59,584 nt of DNA, taken from Rhodopila globiformis. Its GTDB lineage: Bacteria; Pseudomonadota; Alphaproteobacteria; Acetobacterales; Acetobacteraceae. The position numbers were made by a program, and so were the translations under genes. Positions 47,421-56,228 of this stretch are shown here, piece by piece. The notes beneath the pieces are model-generated. The model saw only the letters and a list, made by a program, of their open reading frames with translations, did no database searches and was not told the origin of the DNA. The number at the start of each line of letters is the position of its first letter. Within the stretch, counting starts at the first letter, position 1. The DNA lies in assembly GCF_002937115.1 (NCBI RefSeq), contig NZ_NHRY01000070.1:1-59584 (forward strand), given 5' to 3'.

Positions 47421-49370
47421 TTACCCGACGCGGTTCTGCACCAGTTCGGTCACCACCGCCGGATCGGCCAGCGTCGAGGTATCCCCCAGGCTTTCCGTCT
47501 CGTTGGCCGCGATCTTGCGCAGGATGCGCCGCATGATCTTGCCGCTGCGGGTCTTCGGCAGCGCCGGCGCCCACTGGATCGCGTCCGGCGAGGCGATGGG
47601 GCCGATCTCCTGGCGCACCCAGGCGACGAGTTCCTTGCGGAGCTCCTCGGTCGGCTCTTCCTCGGCGTTCAGGGTGACATAGGCGTAGATGCCCTGGCCC
47701 TTGATGTCGTGCGGGAAGCCGACAACCGCCGCCTCGGCGACCTTCGGATGCGCGACCAGGGCGCTTTCCACCTCGGCCGTGCCCATGCGGTGGCCGGAGA
47801 CGTTGATCACGTCATCGACGCGGCCGGTGATCCAGTAGTACCCGTCCGCATCCCGCCGCGCGCCGTCACCGGTGAAGTACAGGCCCGGGAAGGTCGAGAA
47901 ATAGGTCTGCTTGAACCGCGCATGGTCGCCGTACACCGTGCGCATCTGGCCGGGCCAGGAGTCGCTCAGGCACAGGTTGCCCTCGGTCGCGCCGGTCAGT
48001 TCCTTGCCGTCGCCGTCGACCAGCAGCGGCCGGACCCCCGGCAGCGGCAGCGTCGCCGAGCCCGGCTTCAGCGCCGTTGCGCCCGGCAGCGGACTGATCA
48101 GGATGCCGCCGGTCTCGGTCTGCCACCAAGTGTCGACGATCGGGCAGCGCGCGTCGCCGACGACATGGTAGTACCACAGCCAGGCTTCCGGATTGATCGG
48201 CTCGCCCACGCTGCCGAGCAGGCGCAGCGAGGTGCGCGCGGTCTTCTTCACCGGGCCCTCGCCGTCGCGCATCAGCGAACGGATGGCGGTCGGCGCGGTA
48301 TAGAAGATGCTGACCTTGTGCTTGTCGATCACCTGCCAGAACCGGCTGGCGTCGGGGTAGGTCGGAATGCCCTCGAACATCAGCGTGGTCGCGCCGTTGG
48401 CCAGCGGGCCGTACACTATATAAGTGTGGCCGGTGACCCAGCCCACGTCGGCGGTGCACCAGTAGACGTCGCCGGGGCGGTAATCGAACACGTTCTGATG
48501 CGTGTAGCTCGCCCAGACCAGGTAGCCGCCGGTGGTGTGCAGCACGCCCTTCGGCTGGCCGGTGCTGCCGGAGGTGTACAGGATGAACAGCGGATCCTCC
48601 GCGTTCATCGGCTCCGGCTCGTTGACCGGGGAGGCGTCCGCCACCAGCGTCGCATAGTCGTGGTCGCGGCCCGGCTGCATGGCCACCTTGCCGCCGGTGA
48701 CCTTCACCACGACGACGTTCTTCACGCTCGGGCAGGATGCCAGCGCCTTGTCGGCGTTCGCCTTCAGCGGCACGCTGCGCCCGCCGCGGCGGCCTTCGTC
48801 GGCCGTGATCAGCAGCGTGGCGTTGCAGTCCTGGATGCGGTTCGAAAGGCTGTCGGGCGAGAAGCCGCCGAACACGATCGAGTGGATCGCGCCGACGCGC
48901 GCGCAGGCCAGCATCGCCACGGCCGCTTCCGGCACCATCGGCAGGTAGATCGTCACGCGGTCGCCGCGGCCGACGCCCAGGCCCTTCATGACGTTGGCGA
49001 AGCGGCAGACCTGCTCGTGCAGTTCCCGGTACGTGACGTGCTTGCTGTCGTTCGGGTTGTCGCCTTCCCAGATGATCGCCGTCTGGTCGCCACGTTCGGC
49101 CAGGTGCCGGTCGAGGCAGGAGGCGGAGGCGTTCAGCACACCGTCCTCGAACCACTTGATTGAAATGTCACCGGTGAAGTTGGTGTTCTTGATCTTGGTA
49201 GGCGCTTTGATCCAGGCCACGCGCTGGGCTTCCTTCGCCCAGAAGGCCTCGGGGTTGCTCGCCGCCTGATCATAGGCCTCGCGGTAGCCAGCTTCATTGA
49301 TATGCGCTGTGCTGGCGAGGTCCGGGCGGACAGGGAACACCTGATCGTGGGTATGATCAAAATCTGTCAC
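47421..49370 (-). CDS. acs: acetate-CoA ligase (AMP-forming)
   Basis: About 649 residues from GTG 49370, which has AGG at good spacing; the ATG at 49388 adds six residues and is an alternative. ANL-superfamily motifs: phosphate loop [39 protein letters not shown], and the C-terminal [17 protein letters not shown] with the acetylatable catalytic lysine. It activates acetate via acetyl-AMP to acetyl-CoA, cytosolic. It is probably controlled by protein lysine acetylation as in other bacteria. Followed by a clear intrinsic terminator. Confidence 0.97.
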   Translation of the reverse strand: MTDFDHTHDQVFPVRPDLASTAHINEAGYREAYDQAASNPEAFWAKEAQRVAWIKAPTKIKNTNFTGDISIKWFEDGVLNASASCLDRHLAERGDQTAIIWEGDNPNDSKHVTYRELHEQVCRFANVMKGLGVGRGDRVTIYLPMVPEAAVAMLACARVGAIHSIVFGGFSPDSLSNRIQDCNATLLITADEGRRGGRSVPLKANADKALASCPSVKNVVVVKVTGGKVAMQPGRDHDYATLVADASPVNEPEPMNAEDPLFILYTSGSTGQPKGVLHTTGGYLVWASYTHQNVFDYRPGDVYWCTADVGWVTGHTYIVYGPLANGATTLMFEGIPTYPDASRFWQVIDKHKVSIFYTAPTAIRSLMRDGEGPVKKTARTSLRLLGSVGEPINPEAWLWYYHVVGDARCPIVDTWWQTETGGILISPLPGATALKPGSATLPLPGVRPLLVDGDGKELTGATEGNLCLSDSWPGQMRTVYGDHARFKQTYFSTFPGLYFTGDGARRDADGYYWITGRVDDVINVSGHRMGTAEVESALVAHPKVAEAAVVGFPHDIKGQGIYAYVTLNAEEEPTEELRKELVAWVRQEIGPIASPDAIQWAPALPKTRSGKIMRRILRKIAANETESLGDTSTLADPAVVTELVQNRVG

Positions 49371-49420
49371 GGACCTGTTTCCTAACATCCCTAAAGGGTC
49401 ACACCTGATGTGCGGCGTTT

Positions 49421-49792
49421 TCAGGCGCCAGGCGACACATGGATCATGCCGTCGAGGATCACCACGTCCACCAGCGTCAGCCGGTCACCCTTGCACGGCC
49501 CGGAGATACACGTACCGTCGGTGATTGTGAACTCGGCACCATGGGTCGCACAGATAATAAATCGGCCATCGGAAGAGAGAAATCGATCCGGCACCCAATC
49601 CAGCGGGGTACCAATGTGTGGGCAGGCGTTCTGATAGACATGAACAGCGTTGCCCTGGCGTATCGCCATCAGCCCGGTGAACTGGCCTTCATCCGGCGGA
49701 AACCCCTTGGCGCCGTTGTCGGGGATATCGTCCAGCCGGCATAACGCGCGCAGTTTGCTGTGGATCAAAGGTTCCATCCGCCCATCCGACAT
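49421..49792 (-). CDS. Rieske [2Fe-2S] ferredoxin-type protein
   Basis: 123 residues. Rieske ligands are complete: ACPHIG gives Cys and His, and CATHGAEF gives the second Cys and His. No membrane anchor or fused oxygenase domain, so it is a soluble ferredoxin-like electron carrier of the NirD/biphenyl-dioxygenase-ferredoxin group. No oxygenase is next door, so the partner is unknown. Its start overlaps the EVE-domain gene by 28 nt, indicating co-expression. Confidence 0.9.
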   Translation of the reverse strand: MSDGRMEPLIHSKLRALCRLDDIPDNGAKGFPPDEGQFTGLMAIRQGNAVHVYQNACPHIGTPLDWVPDRFLSSDGRFIICATHGAEFTITDGTCISGPCKGDRLTLVDVVILDGMIHVSPGA

Positions 49793-50181
49793 AGTTTATC
49801 CCAATGCGGCCTCGAGATCGGCATCACCGACAGCCTGGACTGACGGACCAGCGGCAGGTCCGCAAGGCCCGGGTCCGCCTTGATGTCGGCCAGCGTCACC
49901 GGCTTCGGCAGCGGGCGGACCGCCTTCAGGTCCACGCACACCCAGTCGCCGCTCTCGGCGGTGGGGTCGGGATAGGCTTCCCGCACCACCTCGACAATGC
50001 CGACGATCTGCTTGCCGACGTTCGAGTGGTAGAAGAACGCCCGGTCCCCCAGGCGCATGGCCTTCAGGTTGTTCTTCGCCATGTGGTTCCGCACGCCGGT
50101 CCAGGGCTCCACACCGTTCGCGACCTGCTGCGCCCACGAGAACGCATCGGGTTCCGACTTTACCAACCAGTAGCCACTCAT
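49765..50181 (-). CDS. EVE domain-containing protein
   Basis: 138 residues from ATG 50181 (MSGYWLVKSEPDAFSW). The start, then GVRNHMAKNNLKAMRLGDRA, FFYHSNVGKQIVGIVEV and the Trp in WVCVDL are typical of the EVE (PUA-related) fold, which binds modified bases in DNA or RNA. It is divergent from ccmC across 113 bp. The 28-nt overlap with the Rieske gene is unusual but both frames look fully coding. Confidence 0.93.
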   Translation of the reverse strand: MSGYWLVKSEPDAFSWAQQVANGVEPWTGVRNHMAKNNLKAMRLGDRAFFYHSNVGKQIVGIVEVVREAYPDPTAESGDWVCVDLKAVRPLPKPVTLADIKADPGLADLPLVRQSRLSVMPISRPHWDKLCRMGGWNL

Positions 50182-50294
50182 CCAGCCTCCGGACAGACGC
50201 ATTCATGCAATGCCATCTTGTCATCCGGGGCGAGGTTTGTTCAATGCCTGTACCAATGCTTCCGCCACCGCGGCATATAAGGTAAGAAACCCAC

Positions 50295-51083
50295 GTGGAC
50301 GCTCGCTCGCCTGCCGCTTCGCCCCGACAGGGGCACGTGCTGCACCGCTTCGCCAACCCGGGCCAGTTTCTTCGGCTGTCCGGGAAGGTCCTGCCGTGGC
50401 TGTACTGGCCCGGCATCATCCTGACCGTCATCGCCCTGGTCTGGGGGCTGTTCTTCGCCCCCAATGACTGGCAGCAGGGCGACACCGTCAAGATCATGTA
50501 CGTGCATGTGCCCGCCGCCTGGCTCGCCTCGGCGGGCTATTTCTCGCTGGCCGTCTGCAGCTTCATCTCCCTGGTCTGGCGCCACCCGCTGGCGGATCTC
50601 GCCGCGGTGGAGATCGGGCCGGTCGGCGCCGGGTTCACCGCCGTCTGCCTCGCCACCGGCAGCCTGTGGGGCAAGCCGACCTGGGGCGCTTGGTGGGTGT
50701 GGGATGCGCGGCTGACCTCGGTCTTCGTGCTGTTGCTGCTGTACCTGGGGCACATCGCCCTGGTCCGCGCCTTCGACGACCCCACGCGCGGCTATCGCGC
50801 CGGGGCGATCCTGGCCCTGGTCGGCGTGATCAACCTGCCGATCATCAAGTTCAGCGTCGATTGGTGGAACACGCTGCACCAGCCGGCCTCCATCGGGCTG
50901 ACCGGCGCGCCGACCATCGCCTCCAGCATGCTGTGGCCGCTGCTGTTCTCCGCCATCGGCTTCACGCTGCTGTTCGCCGCCATCACCATCACCCGGACCC
51001 GCGCGGCGGTGATGGAGCGGCGGATCCGCTCGCTGCTGATGGCGCAGGCGTCCTCCGCGACCGAGCAGGAAGCCGTGTCATGA
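50295..51083 (+). CDS. ccmC: heme exporter protein CcmC
   Basis: 262 residues from GTG 50295. Six membrane spans, with the heme-handling tryptophan-rich loop WGKPTWGAWWVWDARLTSVF and conserved periplasmic His in MYVHVPAAW and the later WWNTLHQPAS. It presents heme to CcmE for cytochrome c maturation (System I). ATGA overlap with ccmD. ccmA/B and ccmFGH are not in this window, so the system is split. Confidence 0.97.
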   Translation: MDARSPAASPRQGHVLHRFANPGQFLRLSGKVLPWLYWPGIILTVIALVWGLFFAPNDWQQGDTVKIMYVHVPAAWLASAGYFSLAVCSFISLVWRHPLADLAAVEIGPVGAGFTAVCLATGSLWGKPTWGAWWVWDARLTSVFVLLLLYLGHIALVRAFDDPTRGYRAGAILALVGVINLPIIKFSVDWWNTLHQPASIGLTGAPTIASSMLWPLLFSAIGFTLLFAAITITRTRAAVMERRIRSLLMAQASSATEQEAVS

Positions 51084-51226
51084 CCCACTGGCCTTTTATC
51101 GTCGGCGCCTATGTCATCGCCATCGGCGTGCCGCTGGTCCTGGGGATCGAGGCCGCGTTCCGGGTGCGTGCCGCCCGGCGCCGGCTGGAGGCGATCGACA
51201 TCCGCCGCAATCGAGGAAACGCATGA
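51080..51226 (+). CDS. ccmD: heme exporter protein CcmD
   Basis: 48 residues, MTHWPFIVGAYVIAIGVPLV then an Arg-rich cytoplasmic tail (RVRAARRRLEAIDI). One membrane span, normal for CcmD, which helps release holo-CcmE from CcmC. Starts in the ccmC stop (ATGA) and its stop overlaps the ccmE start (ATGA). Confidence 0.9.
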   Translation: MTHWPFIVGAYVIAIGVPLVLGIEAAFRVRAARRRLEAIDIRRNRGNA

Positions 51227-51732
51227 CCCGCAAACGCAAACGGCTGATCCTGGTGCTGGCCTGCGGCATCGGCCTGGGTTCGGCCGCCGCCCTGACCCTG
51301 TCGGCGTTCAGCGACAACCTGGTGTTCTTCGTCACGCCGTCCGACCTGGCCAAGAACGAACATCCCGGGCGGCAGCTTCGCCTCGGCGGCCTGGTCGAGC
51401 AGGGGACGGTCGTGCGGACCGCGGCCAATGGCACCGCCGGCGTGCGGTTCCGGGTGACCGACGAGAAGGCCAGCGTGCCGGTGGTGTACAAGGGCATCCT
51501 GCCGGACCTGTTCCGCGAGGGGCAGGGCGTCGTCGTCCTGGGATCCCTGCAGCCGGACGGCGTGTTCCGCGCCTCCGAGGTCCTGGCGAAGCACGACGAG
51601 ACCTACATGCCGAAGGAAGTGGCCGACGCCCTGAAGAAGTCGGGCCGCTGGAACCCCAGCGCCGGACCGCCGCCGCCGGCCTCCACCTGGAACGAGCCGA
51701 TCAAGCAGGCCTCTGGCCAGCCGCCGGGATGA
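51223..51732 (+). CDS. ccmE: cytochrome c maturation heme chaperone CcmE
   Basis: 169 residues. N-terminal anchor (LILVLACGIGLGSAAALTL), OB-fold with LGGLVEQGTVV and VVYKGILPDLFREGQGVVV, and the heme-binding motif KHDETYMP with the covalent-heme His and the Tyr. It receives heme from CcmC and passes it to CcmF/H. Overlaps ccmD by 4 nt; ubiH begins 2 nt after its stop. Confidence 0.97.
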   Translation: MTRKRKRLILVLACGIGLGSAAALTLSAFSDNLVFFVTPSDLAKNEHPGRQLRLGGLVEQGTVVRTAANGTAGVRFRVTDEKASVPVVYKGILPDLFREGQGVVVLGSLQPDGVFRASEVLAKHDETYMPKEVADALKKSGRWNPSAGPPPPASTWNEPIKQASGQPPG

Positions 51733-51733
51733 C

Positions 51734-52972
51734 ATGAGCCAGAACCTCTCCGTACAGGTCTGCATCATGGGCGCCGGCCCGGTCGGCGGCACCCTGGCGT
51801 GCCGGCTGGCCGGCGCCGGTGTCAGCGTCGCGGTCATCGACAACGCGGCCCTGCCGCCGATGGAGCACCCGGCGTTCGACGGCCGCGCCTATGCCATCGC
51901 CGCGGGCGCGCGGGCGCTGCTGGATGATTCCGGCATGTGGGACGTGCTGGACGTCCCGCCCCACCCGATCCAGGAGATCCGCGTCAGCGACGGCCGCGTC
52001 GGCCGTGCACCATCCCGCCTGCACCTGCATTTCGACCATCGCGAAGCGACGAATGAGGCCCGCCCGTTCGGCTGGATGGTCGAGGCCCGGTCGCTGCGCA
52101 AGGCCCTGAACGCGCGGTTTCCGAACCAGCCGGGCCTGCACCTGTTCGCCCCTGCCAAGGCCAGCGTCACCCGCTCCGAGGATGGGGCGGTGGTGCGCCT
52201 CGATGACGGCACGATGATCCAGTGCCGCCTGGTGGTCGCCGCCGAGGGCCGCAACTCGCCGCTGCGTCAGCAGGCGGGGATCCAGGTGACGCGGATTCCG
52301 TACCACCAGACCGGCATCGTCTGCGCCATCGCGCACGAGCGGCCGCACAACGACACCGCGCTGGAGCACTTCCTGCCGGCCGGCCCGTTCGCCGCCCTGC
52401 CGATGGGACCCAGCGCGGATGCCGAGCCGGGTGGCGCGCCGAACATCTCCGCCATCGTCTGGACCGAGCGCAGCCGGGACGTGCCGCCGATCATGGCGCT
52501 GGACGATGCGCGGTTCACCCGGGAGATCGGCCGGCGCCTGGGCAACCACCTGGGTGCGATCCGCGCGGTCGGCCGCCGCTGGTCCTATCCGCTGTCGGCG
52601 ATGATCGTGCACCGCTATGTGGACACCCGCATGGCGCTGGTTGGCGACGCCGCGCATGGCGTGCACCCGATCGCGGGGCAGGGGCTGAACCTGGGTTTCC
52701 GCGACGCGATCGCCCTGGCGGACCTGGTGATCGAGGCCGCCGGATCAGGCACCGACGTCGGCAGCGAGGCGCTGCTGGCCCGCTACCAGCGGATGCGCCA
52801 GCCGGACAATCTGCTGATGTTCGGCATGACGGACCAGCTCGATCGGCTGTTCAGCACCGACCGCCGGCTGGTGCGCCTTGCCCGCGATCTCGGCATCGAG
52901 GGGGTTAATCGCTTCGGTCCGTTGAAGCGCGTGTTCATGCGGCAGGCGATGGGGTTGCCGGCGTTCGGGTAA
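51734..52972 (+). CDS. ubiH: FAD-dependent ubiquinone hydroxylase (UbiH/VisC family)
   Basis: 412 residues. FAD motif GAGPVGGTLACRLAGAGVSV, GRAYAIAAGARALLDDSG, and VGDAAHGVHPIAGQGLNLGF near residue 300. It hydroxylates the ubiquinone ring in aerobic quinone synthesis. It is placed directly after ccmE (2-nt gap) and so is probably transcribed with ccmCDE. UbiH and UbiF/UbiL cannot be separated on sequence alone here. An 89-bp palindrome follows its stop. Confidence 0.88.
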   Translation: MSQNLSVQVCIMGAGPVGGTLACRLAGAGVSVAVIDNAALPPMEHPAFDGRAYAIAAGARALLDDSGMWDVLDVPPHPIQEIRVSDGRVGRAPSRLHLHFDHREATNEARPFGWMVEARSLRKALNARFPNQPGLHLFAPAKASVTRSEDGAVVRLDDGTMIQCRLVVAAEGRNSPLRQQAGIQVTRIPYHQTGIVCAIAHERPHNDTALEHFLPAGPFAALPMGPSADAEPGGAPNISAIVWTERSRDVPPIMALDDARFTREIGRRLGNHLGAIRAVGRRWSYPLSAMIVHRYVDTRMALVGDAAHGVHPIAGQGLNLGFRDAIALADLVIEAAGSGTDVGSEALLARYQRMRQPDNLLMFGMTDQLDRLFSTDRRLVRLARDLGIEGVNRFGPLKRVFMRQAMGLPAFG

Positions 52973-53005
52973 CGGCAGGCCTACCTGACACGGCCGTTGC
53001 TATCT

Positions 53006-53094
53006 CGTCATGGTGGGCGAAGGCCCGCCATCCACGCCTTCTGCTGGTATCGGCACCGCAAGGCGTGGATGGCGGCCCTTCGGCCGCCATGACG
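53006..53094. repeat. 89-bp palindromic element, copy 3
   Basis: Begins CGTCATGGTGGGCGAAGG, has ATCCACGCCTT, loop TCTGCTGGTATCGGCACCGC, AAGGCGTGGAT, and ends GGCCGCCATGACG. The loop is almost identical to the copy at 11983. It lies between the convergent ubiH and qor genes. Confidence 0.85.
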
Positions 53095-53141
53095 GGGAGA
53101 GGCAGCCTGGCCCGCCCCTCCGACCAACCCGCATGCCCCGC

Positions 53142-54113
53142 CTACGGCAGCAGCACGGTGCTCCCGGTCGTCTTGCGCCCCTCCAACGCCTCGTGCGCCA
53201 GGGCGGCATCCTTCAGGCTGAACGTCTGGTTCACCTGGATCTTCACCGCGCCGCTGCCGACCACGTCGAACAGGTCCGCCGTGACATGCTCCAGGTCGGC
53301 ACGCTTCGCCGTGTAGGTCGCCAGGGTTGGCCGGGTCAGGAACAGGCTGCCCTTCGCGCCAAGAATGCCGATGTCAAGCGGAGGCACCGGACCGGACGCA
53401 TTGCCATAGCTCACCATCAGCCCGAGCGGGGCCAGGCAATCCATGCTGGCACCGAAGGTGTCCTTGCCCACGCTGTCATAGACGACAGGCACCATCGCGC
53501 CGCCGGTGATCCGCTTGACCTCGGCGGCCAGCTTGCTGTGCCCGACAATCGCATGCGCAGCGCCGTTCGCCAGGGCCATCTCGGCTTTTTCCTCGTTCGA
53601 GACCACGCCGATGACGGTCGCGCCCAGATGCTTCGCCCATTGGCACATGATCAGCCCGACCCCGCCGGCCGCCGCATGCACCACGATCGTGTCCCCGGGC
53701 TTCACGTCGTAGGTGCGCCGCAGCAGGTACTGCGCGGTCATCCCCTGCAGCATCATCGCCGCCCCGGTCTGGAAGTCGATCCCATCCGGCAGCCTGACCA
53801 GCCGATCGGCGGCGATGACCCGCTCGGTCGCGTAGCCGCCCAGCGGGCCGGCGTAGGCAATCCGGTCCCCAGGCGCCAAGTTGGTGACGGCGCCGCCCAC
53901 GGCCAGCACCGTGCCGGCGCCCTCCTGGCCGATGATCAGCGGCATGCCGGGTGCCTTGTAGAGCCCGGTGCGGAAATACACGTCGATGAAGTTCAGGCCG
54001 ATGGCCTCGTGCTTGATCAGCGCCTCGCCCGGCCCCGGCTCAGGGGTCGGCACATCTTCCCAGACCATCACCTCCGGGCCACCATTGGCGTGGATGCGGA
54101 TTGCCTTCGTCAT
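53142..54113 (-). CDS. qor: NADPH:quinone oxidoreductase, zeta-crystallin type
   Basis: 323 residues. MDR superfamily without structural zinc: GLNFIDVYFRTGLYK, VHAAAGGVGLIMCQWAKHLG (Rossmann, AAGGVG), VYDSVGKDTFGASMDCLAPL, then SGAVKIQVNQTFSLKDAALA. It reduces quinones or other unsaturated carbonyls with NADPH, in the cytosol. The gene ends opposite ubiH, with the palindromic element between. Confidence 0.93.
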   Translation of the reverse strand: MTKAIRIHANGGPEVMVWEDVPTPEPGPGEALIKHEAIGLNFIDVYFRTGLYKAPGMPLIIGQEGAGTVLAVGGAVTNLAPGDRIAYAGPLGGYATERVIAADRLVRLPDGIDFQTGAAMMLQGMTAQYLLRRTYDVKPGDTIVVHAAAGGVGLIMCQWAKHLGATVIGVVSNEEKAEMALANGAAHAIVGHSKLAAEVKRITGGAMVPVVYDSVGKDTFGASMDCLAPLGLMVSYGNASGPVPPLDIGILGAKGSLFLTRPTLATYTAKRADLEHVTADLFDVVGSGAVKIQVNQTFSLKDAALAHEALEGRKTTGSTVLLP

Positions 54114-54139
54114 GTCGTGTCTCCGTACGGCAAGGTGGG

Positions 54140-54595
54140 TCAGAGCAAGGTTCGGGTCGGGTTTTCCAACGTCAGAAGCCAGCGTTTGGTTGCCAGTCCG
54201 TCACCACCGGAGTAGCCGCCAATGTGGCCGGCGGCAACGACCCGATGGCACGGAATGATCAGCGGGATTGGATTGCGCCCATTCGCCTGCCCGACGGACC
54301 GGGCGCTGCCGCCGGCGCTGGCCGCGATCTCCTGGTAGCTGCGGGTTTCGCCATAGGGGATCTCGCACAGCGCTTTCCACACCGCCAGGCGATAGGGCGT
54401 GCCGGCGGGCGCCAGCGGCAGGTCGAACTGCCGCAGCTCGCCGTCGAAATACGCCTGCAGCTGCTCTTCCGCCCGGTCCAGCAAAGCCGATCGGCTTTGG
54501 TCCCGCCCCCAGCCCCAGTCGAGCGAGACGATCGCGCCATCTTCCTCTGCCACGGTGATGTCGCCGATGGGGGTATGGAGCGAAAGCTGTGGCAC
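54140..54595 (-). CDS. ogt: methylated-DNA-[protein]-cysteine S-methyltransferase
   Basis: 151 residues from GTG 54595 (VPQLSLHTPIGDITVAEEDG); GTG 54658 is an alternative giving 21 more. Active-site IIPCHRVVAAGHIGGYSGG is intact, with the GQANGRNP helix-turn-helix-like region before it. It repairs O6-methylguanine by suicide transfer to Cys. No Ada regulatory domain. Confidence 0.93.
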   Translation of the reverse strand: MPQLSLHTPIGDITVAEEDGAIVSLDWGWGRDQSRSALLDRAEEQLQAYFDGELRQFDLPLAPAGTPYRLAVWKALCEIPYGETRSYQEIAASAGGSARSVGQANGRNPIPLIIPCHRVVAAGHIGGYSGGDGLATKRWLLTLENPTRTLL

Positions 54596-54673
54596 GTCCG
54601 GTATTCCAGGTGAACAGGCAGGATGCGAAGCCTTCGCCGGGCCTTGTGTCAAGGGCACCCCGGAAAGGCGCAG

Positions 54674-55225
54674 TCAGCGGTTGGCGCCGGGCACCCAGGG
54701 CACATCCGCCGCCGCGTTCCGGTTCAGCACGCGGGCCAGGACGAAAAGATGATCGGACAGCCGGTTCAGGTAGCGCAGGATGACCGGATTGATCGCGTCC
54801 AGCCGGACCACGCTGCGTTCCGCCCGGCGGACCAGGGCGCGGGCCATGTGGGCATGGGCGGCGCCACTGGTGCCGCCCGGCAGGATGAAGCTCTTCAGCG
54901 GCGGCAGCACGGCGTTCATCTGCTCAACCTCGGCCTGCAAACGCTGCACAGCCGGGTCGGTCAGGCGCAGCCGCCCCGCATCCATCCCGGGCACCGCCAG
55001 ATCGGCGCCGATGTCGAACAGGTCGTTCTGGATGCGCGCGAGCATGGCGTCTTCGGTGGCGTGGTCCCGGGTATGCAGCCGCAGCAGCCCGAGGCTGGCG
55101 TTCGCCTCGTCCACCGCCCCCAGCGCCTCGATCAGCCGATCGGCCTTGGAAACACGGGATCCGTCGCCCAGCGAGGTTTCCCCGCTGTCGCCGCCTTTCG
55201 TCACCACCCGATCGATGCGTACCAT
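54674..55225 (-). CDS. pduO: PduO-type cob(I)yrinic acid a,c-diamide adenosyltransferase
   Basis: 183 residues from ATG 55225, which has GGAGG 8 nt upstream. Family blocks: TKGGDSGETSLGDGSRVSK, ALGAVDEANASLGLLR, FILPGGTSGAAHAHMARAL and NRLSDHLFVLARVLN, with the ATP-binding Arg in RRAERS. It makes adenosylcobalamin from cob(I)alamin and ATP. Trimer in the cytosol. No other B12 gene adjacent. The gene is followed by tonB-like in the upstream direction. Confidence 0.94.
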   Translation of the reverse strand: MVRIDRVVTKGGDSGETSLGDGSRVSKADRLIEALGAVDEANASLGLLRLHTRDHATEDAMLARIQNDLFDIGADLAVPGMDAGRLRLTDPAVQRLQAEVEQMNAVLPPLKSFILPGGTSGAAHAHMARALVRRAERSVVRLDAINPVILRYLNRLSDHLFVLARVLNRNAAADVPWVPGANR

Positions 55226-55253
55226 GGCAAAAGCCTCCAGATGTGACAGTGGT

Positions 55254-56075
55254 CTAATTCTCCGAGAAGACAAACCGAAACGGCATGTCGAACGGCACCG
55301 CAACCCCTTCCTTCATGGCCGGCTGGAACCGCCACTTGCGCACGGCGTTCACCGCGGCCCGGTCCAGTGACCCGAAGCCGGAGCTTTCCGCCACGTCGAC
55401 GCCGGTCGCGTAGCCGTTCGCCGCGACATGGATAATGACCAGGACGGTGCCGGTTTCCCGACGCGCGGCCGCGTCGGACGGATAGGGCGGCGGGCGGTTG
55501 CGGAACCGGTCGTCCGGCATGGCGGGAATCACGTGGCCGCCCATGACCCGCGCATTGGTGTCGCTGTCGGTGCCGGCAAAGTCGAACACCGGGGCGTTGA
55601 CCGCCTTGGGCGGACTCGGCGCCTGTTCCGGCCGAGGCGGTTGCGGTGTGGCCGCCGCCGTGGCCGCCGGGAAGGGCGGCGGCGGAACCGGCTCGCTGCC
55701 GGAGGGCGGGAGCGGGACGGATTTCACCGCCGGCGCCGGTGCGGTCTTCTCCGGCGTCGTGGTCTTCTCCGGCGGCGCCGGCGCCCTGGCCGGTGGCTGC
55801 GCCGGCTGGGCCGCCTTCGTATCGGGCTGCCCGGGCTGGCTCGGCGCCGCGCCCTTGCGCTCCACCATCAGGAGTTCCACGGTCCCCTGCTCGTTGGATT
55901 TCTTCTCGGCCGGCGCGACCGGCGCCAGCAGCACGATCCCGCCAACGGACAGCAGATGCACCAGCACCGACAGCCCGATCGCGATCATCAGCAGGCGACG
56001 GCGGCGGACGTCCGCCAGCGTAAAGCGCCGTCGGCGGTTCTCCGGGCCCGGTACGGCGATGAGCTTCGAGGTCAT
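55254..56075 (-). CDS. tonB: energy transducer TonB
   Basis: 273 residues. N-terminal basic region and one membrane span (MIAIGLSVLVHLLSVGGIVL with the conserved S...H), then a long Pro/Ala/Lys-rich periplasmic spacer (about 75-175), and a C-terminal TonB domain (PPYPSDAAARRETGTVLVII, SSGFGSLDRAAVNAVRKWRF). It transmits proton-motive force from ExbBD to outer-membrane receptors; neither ExbBD nor a receptor is in the window. Adjacent to the B12 adenosyltransferase gene, so B12 or iron uptake is plausible. Confidence 0.92.
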   Translation of the reverse strand: MTSKLIAVPGPENRRRRFTLADVRRRRLLMIAIGLSVLVHLLSVGGIVLLAPVAPAEKKSNEQGTVELLMVERKGAAPSQPGQPDTKAAQPAQPPARAPAPPEKTTTPEKTAPAPAVKSVPLPPSGSEPVPPPPFPAATAAATPQPPRPEQAPSPPKAVNAPVFDFAGTDSDTNARVMGGHVIPAMPDDRFRNRPPPYPSDAAARRETGTVLVIIHVAANGYATGVDVAESSGFGSLDRAAVNAVRKWRFQPAMKEGVAVPFDMPFRFVFSEN

Positions 56076-56228
56076 GTTTCCTGGTTGGGTTATTGCGCCA
56101 TGTAATCGCTTCCGATCACTTTTCCCATCCTCGGCTTTTCCGGATCGTGCCGCCGCGGGCGATCAAATCACGACTTTACCGCTTCACGCGATGCGGCCGC
56201 GCCTGTCGGATGCGTTAGTGTCTCCTCA

